DNA from: Gammaproteobacteria bacterium Gsub
Lineage (GTDB): Bacteria > Pseudomonadota > Gammaproteobacteria > PS1 > Pseudothioglobaceae
DNA length: 32,714 bases
Assembly (NCBI GenBank): GCA_002007405.1
Contig: JYIN01000001.1
Coordinates: 1-32,714, forward strand
Reading direction: 5' to 3'
Below are positions 25,447 through 32,714 of the stretch, one piece after another. The notes beneath the pieces are model-generated. The model was not told the DNA's origin. It saw only the letters and a program-made list of their open reading frames with translations, and did not search any database. The translations under genes were made by a program, and so were the position numbers. The first letter of the stretch is position 1. Each line of letters begins with the position of its first letter.

Positions 25447-26278
25447 ATTATTATTAAAATTTTTCTCAATCTTGCCACTACGAATAAACCACGCACTGGG
25501 TGCTTTAATCGGGCGATTTTTTTATTTATTTGAGGGTAAAGTCAAGCGAATAACGCACAAAAATATTGCTCTTTGTTTCCCCAATTTGGATAAAAATCAG
25601 CGCGAGACTCTTATCAAAAAATCTTTAATTGAAGCCGGAAAAAGTTTAACTGAATCCAGTTTTATTTGGCTTAATGATTTTCAAACCAATCAAAAATCTA
25701 TTGTAAAAACCATTGGTGCCCAGCATTTAAATACCTCAGATGCGATAATCTTACTGGTGCCACATTTTGGTTGTTGGGAAATTACGGGCAGAGTGTTGTC
25801 ACTTTTAAAACCCACTACTTTTCTATACAAGCCACCTAAAAAAATCCGACAAGCAAATTTTTTAATAAAAACCAGACAACAGGGTAATTTGTTGATGGCA
25901 AGTACGGATAAAAAAGGGGTGATTAAACTGCAACGCGCCATTCAAAATAGAGAGTTAATTGGCATTTTGCCGGACCAAAATCCTGGCACTCAAGGCAGCG
26001 TACTTTCGCCATTTTTTAATCAAAATATTCCTACTATGACTCTTTTGGTAAGGTTGGCAAGAAAACATAATGCTAAAGTGCTAATGACTTGGGCTAAGCG
26101 TTTAGACAAAGGCGTAGGCTATGAGTTAAATCTAGAGTTGATTAATGTTTTATCTAAATCTGGGACGATTGAGGCTGATGTAGCACTTATGAATCAAGCT
26201 ATTGAGAATTTAATCAAAACCCAACCCGAGCAATATTTGTGGAGCTATAAACGCTTCAAATCAGTGATTAAATACTAA
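25442..26278 (+). CDS. LpxL/HtrB-family lipid A acyltransferase
   Basis: Adds a secondary acyl chain to the lipid A precursor at the inner membrane. The product has the HX4E catalytic motif (HFGCWE; His108, Glu113 in this numbering), GILPDQNPGTQG, LVRLARKHNAKV and EQYLWSYKRFK at the C-terminus. The open frame has no ATG or GTG near the natural N-terminus. The clear membrane-anchoring beginning (IKLLLKFFSILPLRINHALG) is preserved only if translation starts at ATT 25442, which has GGAG six bases upstream and overlaps the ttcA stop. The alternative TTG 25472 has no ribosome site and removes ten conserved-looking residues. Family call is solid (278 residues, slightly short); the start is inferred. 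Probably one operon with ttcA. Confidence 0.85.
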   Translation: MKLLLKFFSILPLRINHALGALIGRFFYLFEGKVKRITHKNIALCFPNLDKNQRETLIKKSLIEAGKSLTESSFIWLNDFQTNQKSIVKTIGAQHLNTSDAIILLVPHFGCWEITGRVLSLLKPTTFLYKPPKKIRQANFLIKTRQQGNLLMASTDKKGVIKLQRAIQNRELIGILPDQNPGTQGSVLSPFFNQNIPTMTLLVRLARKHNAKVLMTWAKRLDKGVGYELNLELINVLSKSGTIEADVALMNQAIENLIKTQPEQYLWSYKRFKSVIKY

Positions 26279-26345
26279 GAGGTATTGTAATTGCTGAGAT
26301 TTTTTTTACTTGGGTTTTATGTTACAACCACAATCAAACCTAACC

Positions 26346-27035
26346 TTAGAGTGCCTCGGCTCGTGCCAAAACCATGACATCACAGCGTTTAATCCCAGTA
26401 TTTCTGAGTATGGTTTTTGCCAATTCGCCAAAACTAGTGCCTGTGGTCATCACATCATCAACCAGTAAGATATTTTTATACGGCATGGCACTTGCTACAA
26501 AAGCACCCATAATCTCTTGCTTTCGTTGGTCTAACTTTAATGATGATAAGGGTTGGGTTGCTTTAATCCGCTGACAATGTTGGGCATCAATAACGACCCG
26601 CTCATGCTTGGCAATGACCCGCAGCAATTCTAATACTTGATTGTAGCCCCTCTCTATTAAGCGCTGGCGGCTCAGTGGCATAGGGATAATCGCATCATAA
26701 TTCACCCCTGTTTTTAGAATTGAGCGATACAAAATATGTAATTGGCGAGCAAAATAGGCACCAATGCAAAGTTGGTTGTTGTATTTGAAAGCTTTAATCA
26801 AACGGGCAATCTCGCCTTGATAATCATACAAAGTATAGGCGCGGTTAAACTTAGGCGCATGTGCCAAACATTGCCCACAAAAATCAAGATTACCAACAAT
26901 TGGATGTGCGCATGAGCGGCAACGCAACAGGTGGTTGGTAAATTTGAATTCGCACTCTGGACAGACGCAAAGTCTTGCTAATTCCCCACATAACACGCAG
27001 GATTGTTTGGGGATTAGTCTCTGGTAAAAATCCAT
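26346..27035 (-). CDS. comF: ComF-family phosphoribosyltransferase-like protein
   Basis: The 229-residue product has a cysteine-rich zinc-binding N-terminus (C..C pairs at 13/16 and 25/28, then CRSC and CGQC). A type I phosphoribosyltransferase domain follows, with the PRPP loop ILLVDDVMTTGTS and PLSRQRLIERGYNQ. ComF proteins are needed for DNA uptake in naturally competent bacteria and may act in recycling of imported DNA ends; the reaction is not established. Its start overlaps the end of yaaA by 22 bases, so both are co-translated. It converges on the acyltransferase gene with 67 bases between. Confidence 0.92.
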   Translation of the reverse strand: MDFYQRLIPKQSCVLCGELARLCVCPECEFKFTNHLLRCRSCAHPIVGNLDFCGQCLAHAPKFNRAYTLYDYQGEIARLIKAFKYNNQLCIGAYFARQLHILYRSILKTGVNYDAIIPMPLSRQRLIERGYNQVLELLRVIAKHERVVIDAQHCQRIKATQPLSSLKLDQRKQEIMGAFVASAMPYKNILLVDDVMTTGTSFGELAKTILRNTGIKRCDVMVLARAEAL

Positions 27036-27766
27036 GTCAATGAATCCGACATAGTTGCCCTAAATTTATAACCTTCAACAGTAAATGCTTTGAGTAATTC
27101 AGGGTCTTTGAGTTGATTTTTAATGATGTAATTCACCATCAAACCTCTAGCGCGCTTGGCATAAATGCCGATAATTTTATACTGCTCATTCTTAAACTCT
27201 TTAAACACGATATTAATAACCTTGGCGTCTAAGGTTTTTTCATCAATACCTTTAAAATATTCATTAGAGGCCAAGTTAATAACTACCTCAGACTCATCTT
27301 CATTCAATACTTTAGAGATTTTAGAGCCCCAAAATTCATATAAATTTTTGCCCCTATTATTGACCAACCGAGTGCCCATTTCCAAACGATACGGCGCAAT
27401 CAAGTCTAGCGGTCTAACCACGCCATACAGCCCCGATAACATACGCAGGCTTTTTTGTGCAAACGCTAAATCACTCGCCGATAAATTTGGCACATCAATA
27501 CCGTTATAGACATCACCCTTAAAAGCCAAAAGCGCTTGCTTGGCGTTATTTAGGGTAAATTTTGTAGGGAAATTTTGCCACCTCTCAAAATTCAAATGTG
27601 CCAATTTATCACTGATTGACATTAGTCTGGCGATTTGGTTTTGGGTTTTTGTTTTGAGTAAATCAACCAAAATCATAGTGTGCTCAATCTGGCGTATTTG
27701 AGTAAATTGAGTTAAATTAGTGGGGGAGAAATCTTGCGTTTTTGAAGGGGATATGACCGCTAACAT
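27014..27766 (-). CDS. yaaA: YaaA (DUF328/UPF0246) peroxide stress protein
   Basis: YaaA lowers free intracellular iron during hydrogen peroxide stress in E. coli and binds DNA; biochemical detail is limited. The 250-residue product (E. coli 258) begins MLAVISPSKTQDF and has FKGDVYNGID, LRMLSGLYGVVRPLDLI, YRLEMGT, LASNEYFKG and KRARGLMVNYII, all typical of the family. No ribosome site is evident before ATG 27766. It leads the two-gene unit yaaA-comF and is divergent from gltB, with 129 bases between the starts. Confidence 0.95.
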   Translation of the reverse strand: MLAVISPSKTQDFSPTNLTQFTQIRQIEHTMILVDLLKTKTQNQIARLMSISDKLAHLNFERWQNFPTKFTLNNAKQALLAFKGDVYNGIDVPNLSASDLAFAQKSLRMLSGLYGVVRPLDLIAPYRLEMGTRLVNNRGKNLYEFWGSKISKVLNEDESEVVINLASNEYFKGIDEKTLDAKVINIVFKEFKNEQYKIIGIYAKRARGLMVNYIIKNQLKDPELLKAFTVEGYKFRATMSDSLTWIFTRD

Positions 27767-27847
27767 GGCTTTACAAAATAAGCAAAAGAGACAACATTCT
27801 ACAGTTAAATACAGTGTATTTCAAACCTTTTATTATGGCTTTTACGA

Positions 27848-27853
27848 TATAAT
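27848..27853 (+). promoter_or_regulatory. Possible -10 box of gltB
   Basis: TATAAT lies 42 bases before the gltB ATG in the divergent yaaA-gltB spacer. A -35 at the expected distance is not convincing. Confidence 0.4.
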
Positions 27854-27895
27854 TACCAAGTTTTTTTTGATTTTTATTTGCCCGTTTTCTAAACC

Positions 27896-30800
27896 ATGAA
27901 AAGCTCATCATTATACCCACCAAAAGCACATGGACTCTACAATCCAAAATTTGAAAAAGACAGTTGTGGAGTAGGTTTTATCGCTCATATTAAGGCAAAA
28001 TCTTCACATAAAATCACCACCGATGCTCTAGAAATGTTATCTAGAATGGATCACCGTGGTGGCTGTGGTTGTGAGAAAAATACTGGCGATGGCGCTGGTA
28101 TTTTGACTAATATTCCACATGAATTTTTTGCCAAAGAAATCCGCAATCTGTTTGCTACTAGCGTTGAAAAAGGCAGCTATGCGGTAGGCAATGTTTTTCT
28201 TCCACAAGATGACAACGAACGCGCCCATTGCATGAATTTACTAGAACAATCAACTATTAAAGAAAAGCAAAAACTAATCGGCTGGCGTGATGTTGTAATT
28301 GATGCTGACAAAGCAAATATTGGCAACACCGCTAGAAGATCACAACCAATTATCAAACAAATCATCATCAAAAGTGCGGAGGGTATTGATAATGCTGCCT
28401 TTGAGCGGGCTTTATTCATTATTAGAAAACACACTTCAAATCTTATTCGCACCGATAAAACCCTGACCCAGGGTTTATTATTCTATGTTTGTAGCCTATC
28501 CACTAGTGTTATTGTTTATAAAGGCATGTTGATGGGCTCTCAAGTGCTTGATTTCTACACCGACCTATCCAACCCTGAATTTTCGACTTATTTGGCAATG
28601 GTGCATTCGCGCTTTTCAACCAATACCTTCCCTTCTTGGGATAGAGCGCAACCTTGTCGTTACATGTCACATAATGGTGAAATTAACACTCGTCAAGGCA
28701 ATTATAATTGGATGCGCGCTAGAGAAGGCACATTAAAAAGCCACTTATTTAAAAACAATTTAGCCAAAACACTGCCTGTGGTTGAAACCGAGGTTTCTGA
28801 TTCGGGAAGTTTTGATAATGTTTTAGAATTTTTAATGATGAATGGTCGATCACTTCAAGAAGCGGTGCTAATGATGGTGCCTGAGGCTTGGCAAAATGAT
28901 GACAACATGAACAATAAAAAAAAGGCTTTTTATGAATATTTTTCAAATATTATGGAGCCTTGGGACGGTCCTGCCTCTATCGCCTTTACTAATGGTCATT
29001 ATATCGGTGCAGTTTTAGACCGTAATGGTTTACGCCCTTCGCGTTTTTACCTAACCCATGATGGGCGCGTGATTATGGCATCCGAGGTAGGTGTGGTTGA
29101 TGTGGCAGATGATAATATTAAAACCAAAGGCAGGCTACGCCCTGGAAAGATGTTTTTGGTGGATTTTGACCAAGGTAGACTGATTGATGATGAAGAAATA
29201 AAATCTGGGCTTGTCGCACAAAACCCCTACCAAAATTGGCTGAGTGAGCAAAAAATCCATTTATCAGAATTACACTGTGAAATCCAAGTACATGGATTCT
29301 ATCCCGAGTCTTTAATTCATCGCCTCAAGTCTTTTGGTTATAGCACCGAAACCTTACAATTTATGCTTTTGCCACTGATTAATGAACTGCGCGACCCAGT
29401 TGGCTCAATGGGTAACGATTCGGCTCTAGCATGTTTAAGTAATCAATCGCGCATTATTTATGATTATTTTAAGCAATTATTTGCCCAAGTAACCAACCCC
29501 GCAATCGACTCTATCCGTGAAGAGGTGGTGATGTCATTGCGCTCGTCCATCGGTCCTGAGGGCAATTTACTCACCAACAAGGCAGAAAATGCCCACCGTT
29601 TAGTGATTGACCACCCGATTTTAACCAATGAAGAAACCGCAGCACTGAGGCACTGTAACCACCGTGGCTGGACCAGCAAAACCATTGATATTACCTATGA
29701 TATTGATCAAGACAAAAAAATCTGCGAATTGTTAGATGATATTTGCATACAAGGCTCACAAGCCATTAAAGATGGGCATTCTTTGGTAATTTTATCAGAC
29801 CGTAATAGCAGTGAAAACCGGATAGCGCTTAGTGCTTTATTGGCTTCCTCAGCACTGCATCGATATCTAGTTGCCAAACACGAACGCACCCAAGTTGGTA
29901 TTATTATTGAAACAGGCGAGGCGCGTGAAGTACATCATTTTTGTCTGCTTGTTGGTTTTGGCGCGGACGCCATCAATCCTTATTTAGCCTTTGAGGCATT
30001 ATGGCAAGCGCGGCGTGAAAAAATGATTGATATTGAAAGTGATATAGCGATTATTAAAGCCTACCGCAAAGGCGTGGGTAAAGGTATGCTGAAAGTAATG
30101 GCAAAAATGGGAATCTCAACACTGGAATCTTATAAAGGTGCGCAAATTTTTGAGGCCCTAGGTTTAGCACCTGAGGTAATGGAAAAATGTTTTTTTGAAA
30201 CCGAGTCACGCATCAAAGGTGTCGGCTTTGAAACTTTACAAGCTGAGGTTGAAAAACGCCACAAAAATGCTTATCAAACCTACGATTTAGATAATCTGGG
30301 GCACTATCATTGGCGTAGTGGTGGCGAGTCTCACATGTGGGATCCGCAAACCATTGTTAATTTACAACTTGCGGCACGCAATAATAACCAAAACGCCTAT
30401 TGGGAATTTTCTAAACATGCCAATGAACAAGGTACCCGTCATTGCACTTTGCGTGGGCTAATGTCATTCAAAAAAAGCAAACCAATTGCTGTTGAAGAGG
30501 TGGAAAGCACCAAAGAAATTGTCAAACGCTTTGCCACAGGGGCAATGAGTTTTGGCTCAATATCACAAGAATCACATGAATCTTTAGCCATTGCCATGAA
30601 TCGCTTAGGTGGCAAATCCAATACTGGCGAAGGTGGCGAAGATAACAAACGCTGGCGTGCTGATACCAACGGTGATTCTCGCCGATCAGCCATTAAACAA
30701 GTGGCTTCGGGTCGCTTTGGGGTAACCATTGACTACCTCAATAATGCTGATGAAATCCAAATTAAAATTGCACAAGGTGCCAAACCGGGTGAAGGCGGTG

Positions 30801-32413
30801 AGCTACCGGGCTCTAAAGTCGATGCCCATATTGCCAAAATTCGCCACTCAACAGCAGGCGTGGGTTTAATCTCGCCGCCACCACACCATGATATTTATTC
30901 AATTGAAGATTTATCCCAACTGATTTTTGACCTTAAGCGTAGCAATCCTTGCGCACGCATCAGTGTAAAACTGGTTTCCGCAGTAGGGGTTGGCACGATT
31001 GCCGCTGGGGTTACCAAAGCCAAGTCTGACCATATCGTTATTGCTGGGCATGACGGTGGGACTGGGGCCTCGCCTCTGACCTCGATTAAACATGCAGGGC
31101 TGCCTTGGGAGCTTGGCTTGGCAGAAACCCACCAAACGCTAGTGATGAACGACCTGCGATCACGCGTTATTATTCAAACTGATGGGCAGCTCAAAACTGG
31201 GCGTGATGTTGCCATTGCCATATTGCTTGGTGCTGAAGAGTTTGGCTTTTCTACTGCACCGCTGATAACCATGGGTTGTATTATGATGCGTAAATGCCAC
31301 CTCAATACCTGTCCTGTAGGCATTGCCACACAAGATAAAGAACTGCGTAAAAAATTTACCGGCAAACCAGAATATGTAGTTAATTATTTATTTATGGTGG
31401 CAGAAGAATTGCGCTTGATTATGGCCCAACTTGGTTTTCAAACTGTCCGTGAAATGATTGGTCGGGTTGATAAGTTGGAAATGCGCCGAGTCGCCAAACA
31501 TTGGAAGAAAAGCAGTATAAATTTAGACGCATTGCTCACACCCGCACAAAAACTACATAAAAATACGCTCACCTACCAATGTATATCACAAGATCATCAA
31601 TTAGAGTCACAGCTTGATAATACTCTTATTGAGCGCTCAAAAGTCGCCATTGAAGGCAATAAAAAAGTACAATTTGATTTGCCAATTAGTAATATCAATC
31701 GTGCAGTTGGGGCTATGCTTTCTTCTCATGTGATTAAAGTGCGTGCAGGTAATAATCTTAAAAAAGACGCCATTCATATCAACTTCAAAGGTTGTGCTGG
31801 ACAATCTTTGGGTGCTTTTTTGGCAAAAGGTATCACTTTAGAAGTTGAAGGTGATGCAAATGATTATGTGGGTAAGGGGTTATCAGGCGGGAGAGTGATT
31901 GTCTATCCACCTAAAAATTCAACTTTTGATGCTGAGAGTGAAATTATTGCTGGCAATGTCTGTGGTTACGGCGCAACCGCTGGAGAGATATACCTCTCAG
32001 GTCGTGTTGCAGAGCGCTTTTGTGTGCGTAATTCAGGGGTTGTTGCTGTGGTTGAGGGGGTGGGAGATCATGGTTGTGAATATATGACAGGTGGTAGAGC
32101 CATCATTTTGGGCGAAGTCGGACGCAACTTTGGGGCTGGTATGAGTGGCGGAATTGCCTATATTTACAATCCTAATAAAACTTTTAAATCGCTCACCAAC
32201 CCTGTTATGATTGATTTTGACCCAATGGATGATGGGGCACAAAAAGAGCTTCATCATTATTTGTCAAATCACGCTAAATTTACAAATTCAAAAATTGCAC
32301 AACATATACTTGTTAATTGGAATAACGAACTCCAACATTTTATTAAAGTGATGCCTAAAGACTTCAAACGCGTTCTATTACAAGAAAAGCAAACAAAAGC
32401 GAAAACAAAATAA
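27896..32413 (+). CDS. gltB: Glutamate synthase, large subunit
   Basis: Makes two glutamates from glutamine and 2-oxoglutarate, the central ammonia-assimilation step, with the GltD subunit supplying electrons from NADPH (or ferredoxin in some types). The 1505-residue product has a short propeptide ending at Cys24 (FEKDSCGVGF), the nucleophile of the class II amidotransferase domain. A central linker domain follows, then the FMN/2-oxoglutarate domain with GAMSFGSISQESHESLAIAM and GGKSNTGEGGED. The 3Fe-4S cluster ligands lie in GCIMMRKCHLNTCPVG, and the C-terminal beta-helix has repeated glycine turns (GLSGGRVIVYPP, GAGMSGGIAYIY). Length is normal. gltD does not follow within the 300 bases to the window end. 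No ribosome site is obvious. Confidence 0.97.
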   Translation: MKSSSLYPPKAHGLYNPKFEKDSCGVGFIAHIKAKSSHKITTDALEMLSRMDHRGGCGCEKNTGDGAGILTNIPHEFFAKEIRNLFATSVEKGSYAVGNVFLPQDDNERAHCMNLLEQSTIKEKQKLIGWRDVVIDADKANIGNTARRSQPIIKQIIIKSAEGIDNAAFERALFIIRKHTSNLIRTDKTLTQGLLFYVCSLSTSVIVYKGMLMGSQVLDFYTDLSNPEFSTYLAMVHSRFSTNTFPSWDRAQPCRYMSHNGEINTRQGNYNWMRAREGTLKSHLFKNNLAKTLPVVETEVSDSGSFDNVLEFLMMNGRSLQEAVLMMVPEAWQNDDNMNNKKKAFYEYFSNIMEPWDGPASIAFTNGHYIGAVLDRNGLRPSRFYLTHDGRVIMASEVGVVDVADDNIKTKGRLRPGKMFLVDFDQGRLIDDEEIKSGLVAQNPYQNWLSEQKIHLSELHCEIQVHGFYPESLIHRLKSFGYSTETLQFMLLPLINELRDPVGSMGNDSALACLSNQSRIIYDYFKQLFAQVTNPAIDSIREEVVMSLRSSIGPEGNLLTNKAENAHRLVIDHPILTNEETAALRHCNHRGWTSKTIDITYDIDQDKKICELLDDICIQGSQAIKDGHSLVILSDRNSSENRIALSALLASSALHRYLVAKHERTQVGIIIETGEAREVHHFCLLVGFGADAINPYLAFEALWQARREKMIDIESDIAIIKAYRKGVGKGMLKVMAKMGISTLESYKGAQIFEALGLAPEVMEKCFFETESRIKGVGFETLQAEVEKRHKNAYQTYDLDNLGHYHWRSGGESHMWDPQTIVNLQLAARNNNQNAYWEFSKHANEQGTRHCTLRGLMSFKKSKPIAVEEVESTKEIVKRFATGAMSFGSISQESHESLAIAMNRLGGKSNTGEGGEDNKRWRADTNGDSRRSAIKQVASGRFGVTIDYLNNADEIQIKIAQGAKPGEGGELPGSKVDAHIAKIRHSTAGVGLISPPPHHDIYSIEDLSQLIFDLKRSNPCARISVKLVSAVGVGTIAAGVTKAKSDHIVIAGHDGGTGASPLTSIKHAGLPWELGLAETHQTLVMNDLRSRVIIQTDGQLKTGRDVAIAILLGAEEFGFSTAPLITMGCIMMRKCHLNTCPVGIATQDKELRKKFTGKPEYVVNYLFMVAEELRLIMAQLGFQTVREMIGRVDKLEMRRVAKHWKKSSINLDALLTPAQKLHKNTLTYQCISQDHQLESQLDNTLIERSKVAIEGNKKVQFDLPISNINRAVGAMLSSHVIKVRAGNNLKKDAIHINFKGCAGQSLGAFLAKGITLEVEGDANDYVGKGLSGGRVIVYPPKNSTFDAESEIIAGNVCGYGATAGEIYLSGRVAERFCVRNSGVVAVVEGVGDHGCEYMTGGRAIILGEVGRNFGAGMSGGIAYIYNPNKTFKSLTNPVMIDFDPMDDGAQKELHHYLSNHAKFTNSKIAQHILVNWNNELQHFIKVMPKDFKRVLLQEKQTKAKTK

Positions 32414-32714
32414 CATTTATTTTTTAAAAGCCATTTTTTAATAATTATTCTGGTTTATGTGATTTTTTTAGTTATAATCTTGCTGATTGTTTATAGTTTT
32501 TTATCATAAACTTTGGGGGTTTAAAATTACCAATTAAATTACACCACCCCAAAACCTCCGACAACTTTTTAAAATTTCTTATATAGAACACCTTAACATT
32601 AAAACTCAGCGAGCGGGCTGAAAGCCCGTCCGCTGGAGTGCTTAGTTAGGATGTGCCTTATAGCATAAGCCTTGATACAAAGCACAAACTGGTTTTTGAT
32701 TATATGCTTTTTGC
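32414..32714. other. Downstream region of gltB, no protein gene seen
   Basis: AT-rich spacer with a TATAAT at 32473-32478 and a possible long stem between TTTGGGG (about 32512) and CCCCAAA (about 32550). A strongly paired segment starts at 32605. No terminator with a clear T run follows gltB. The last 100 bases are described as a candidate structured RNA. Confidence 0.5.
32605..32690 (+). ncRNA. Candidate structured RNA, HEARO/IscB guide-RNA-like
   Basis: CAGCG-A-GCGGGCT-GA-AAGCCCGTC-CGCTG folds into a strong hairpin at 32605-32634. Just after it, GTGCTT pairs with AAGCAC, enclosing GGATG, a TTAT-AGC-ATAA hairpin and AAGCC. The order (hairpin with GAAAG, GTCCGC, GGATG, small hairpin, AAGCC) is similar to what I remember of HEARO RNAs, the omega-RNAs of IscB nucleases, which lie directly upstream of iscB. 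That gene would be beyond the right edge, so the assignment is by pattern only. It could instead be another structured repeat. Confidence 0.35.

Noticed and set aside
1-32714. CRISPR arrays, prophage genes or intact insertion sequences
   Set aside because: No regularly spaced repeats, phage structural genes or transposase ORFs were seen.

Overview
The window looks like the chromosome of a low-GC, sulfur-oxidising, CO2-fixing gammaproteobacterium. The clues are a SoxB thiosulfohydrolase, a compact block of Calvin-cycle/glycolysis genes (tkt-gap-pgk-pyk-fba), a Gram-negative envelope (MurE, LpxL-type acyltransferase) and GltB. The combination fits the SUP05 / Thioglobus / mussel thiotrophic symbiont group. 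That placement is inference from gene content; no marker gene here settles it.

Layout. (1) 1-1470 is a mosaic. It holds a 143-bp near-identical fragment of the DUF4395-type gene found intact at 2741-3493, a lone PAPS-dependent sulfotransferase gene carrying a G8 tract, and a truncated rpmB (only about 28 codons of ribosomal protein L28). A tRNA-Ser(UGA) follows. (2) 1616-5417 is a minus-strand operon: soxB, DUF4395-type membrane protein, HupE/UreJ-type membrane protein. (3) 5495-7430 holds murE and a convergent SYLF-domain lipoprotein-like gene. (4) 7509-17044 is a surface-glycan island: a GT10 fucosyltransferase-like gene, two further sulfotransferases of different families, a WecA-like initiating phosphotransferase, five GT2 glycosyltransferases and one GT4. 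Its genes switch strand repeatedly and are packed with almost no spacing. (5) 17319-24182 is the central-carbon block behind a near-consensus promoter. (6) 24183-24708 is a gene-poor gap with a possible 35-codon membrane peptide gene and a palindrome flanked by direct repeats. (7) 24709-27766 holds ttcA, an LpxL-type acyltransferase with a possible AUU start, comF and yaaA. (8) 27896-32413 is gltB, followed by a region with a strong hairpin and further pairing that resembles an IscB-type guide RNA (HEARO) at the window edge.

How it fits together. SoxB takes part in periplasmic thiosulfate oxidation, which ends in sulfate and yields energy. The tkt/gap/pgk/fba block would serve carbon fixation. 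The glycan island, with its sulfotransferases and fucosyltransferase, would build a sulfated, probably fucosylated surface polysaccharide. The most interesting idea is that such a sulfur bacterium makes an animal-like sulfated/fucosylated surface coat. The locus shows signs of variation: a G8 tract in one sulfotransferase gene and an exact 87-bp identity between two tandem glycosyltransferase genes.
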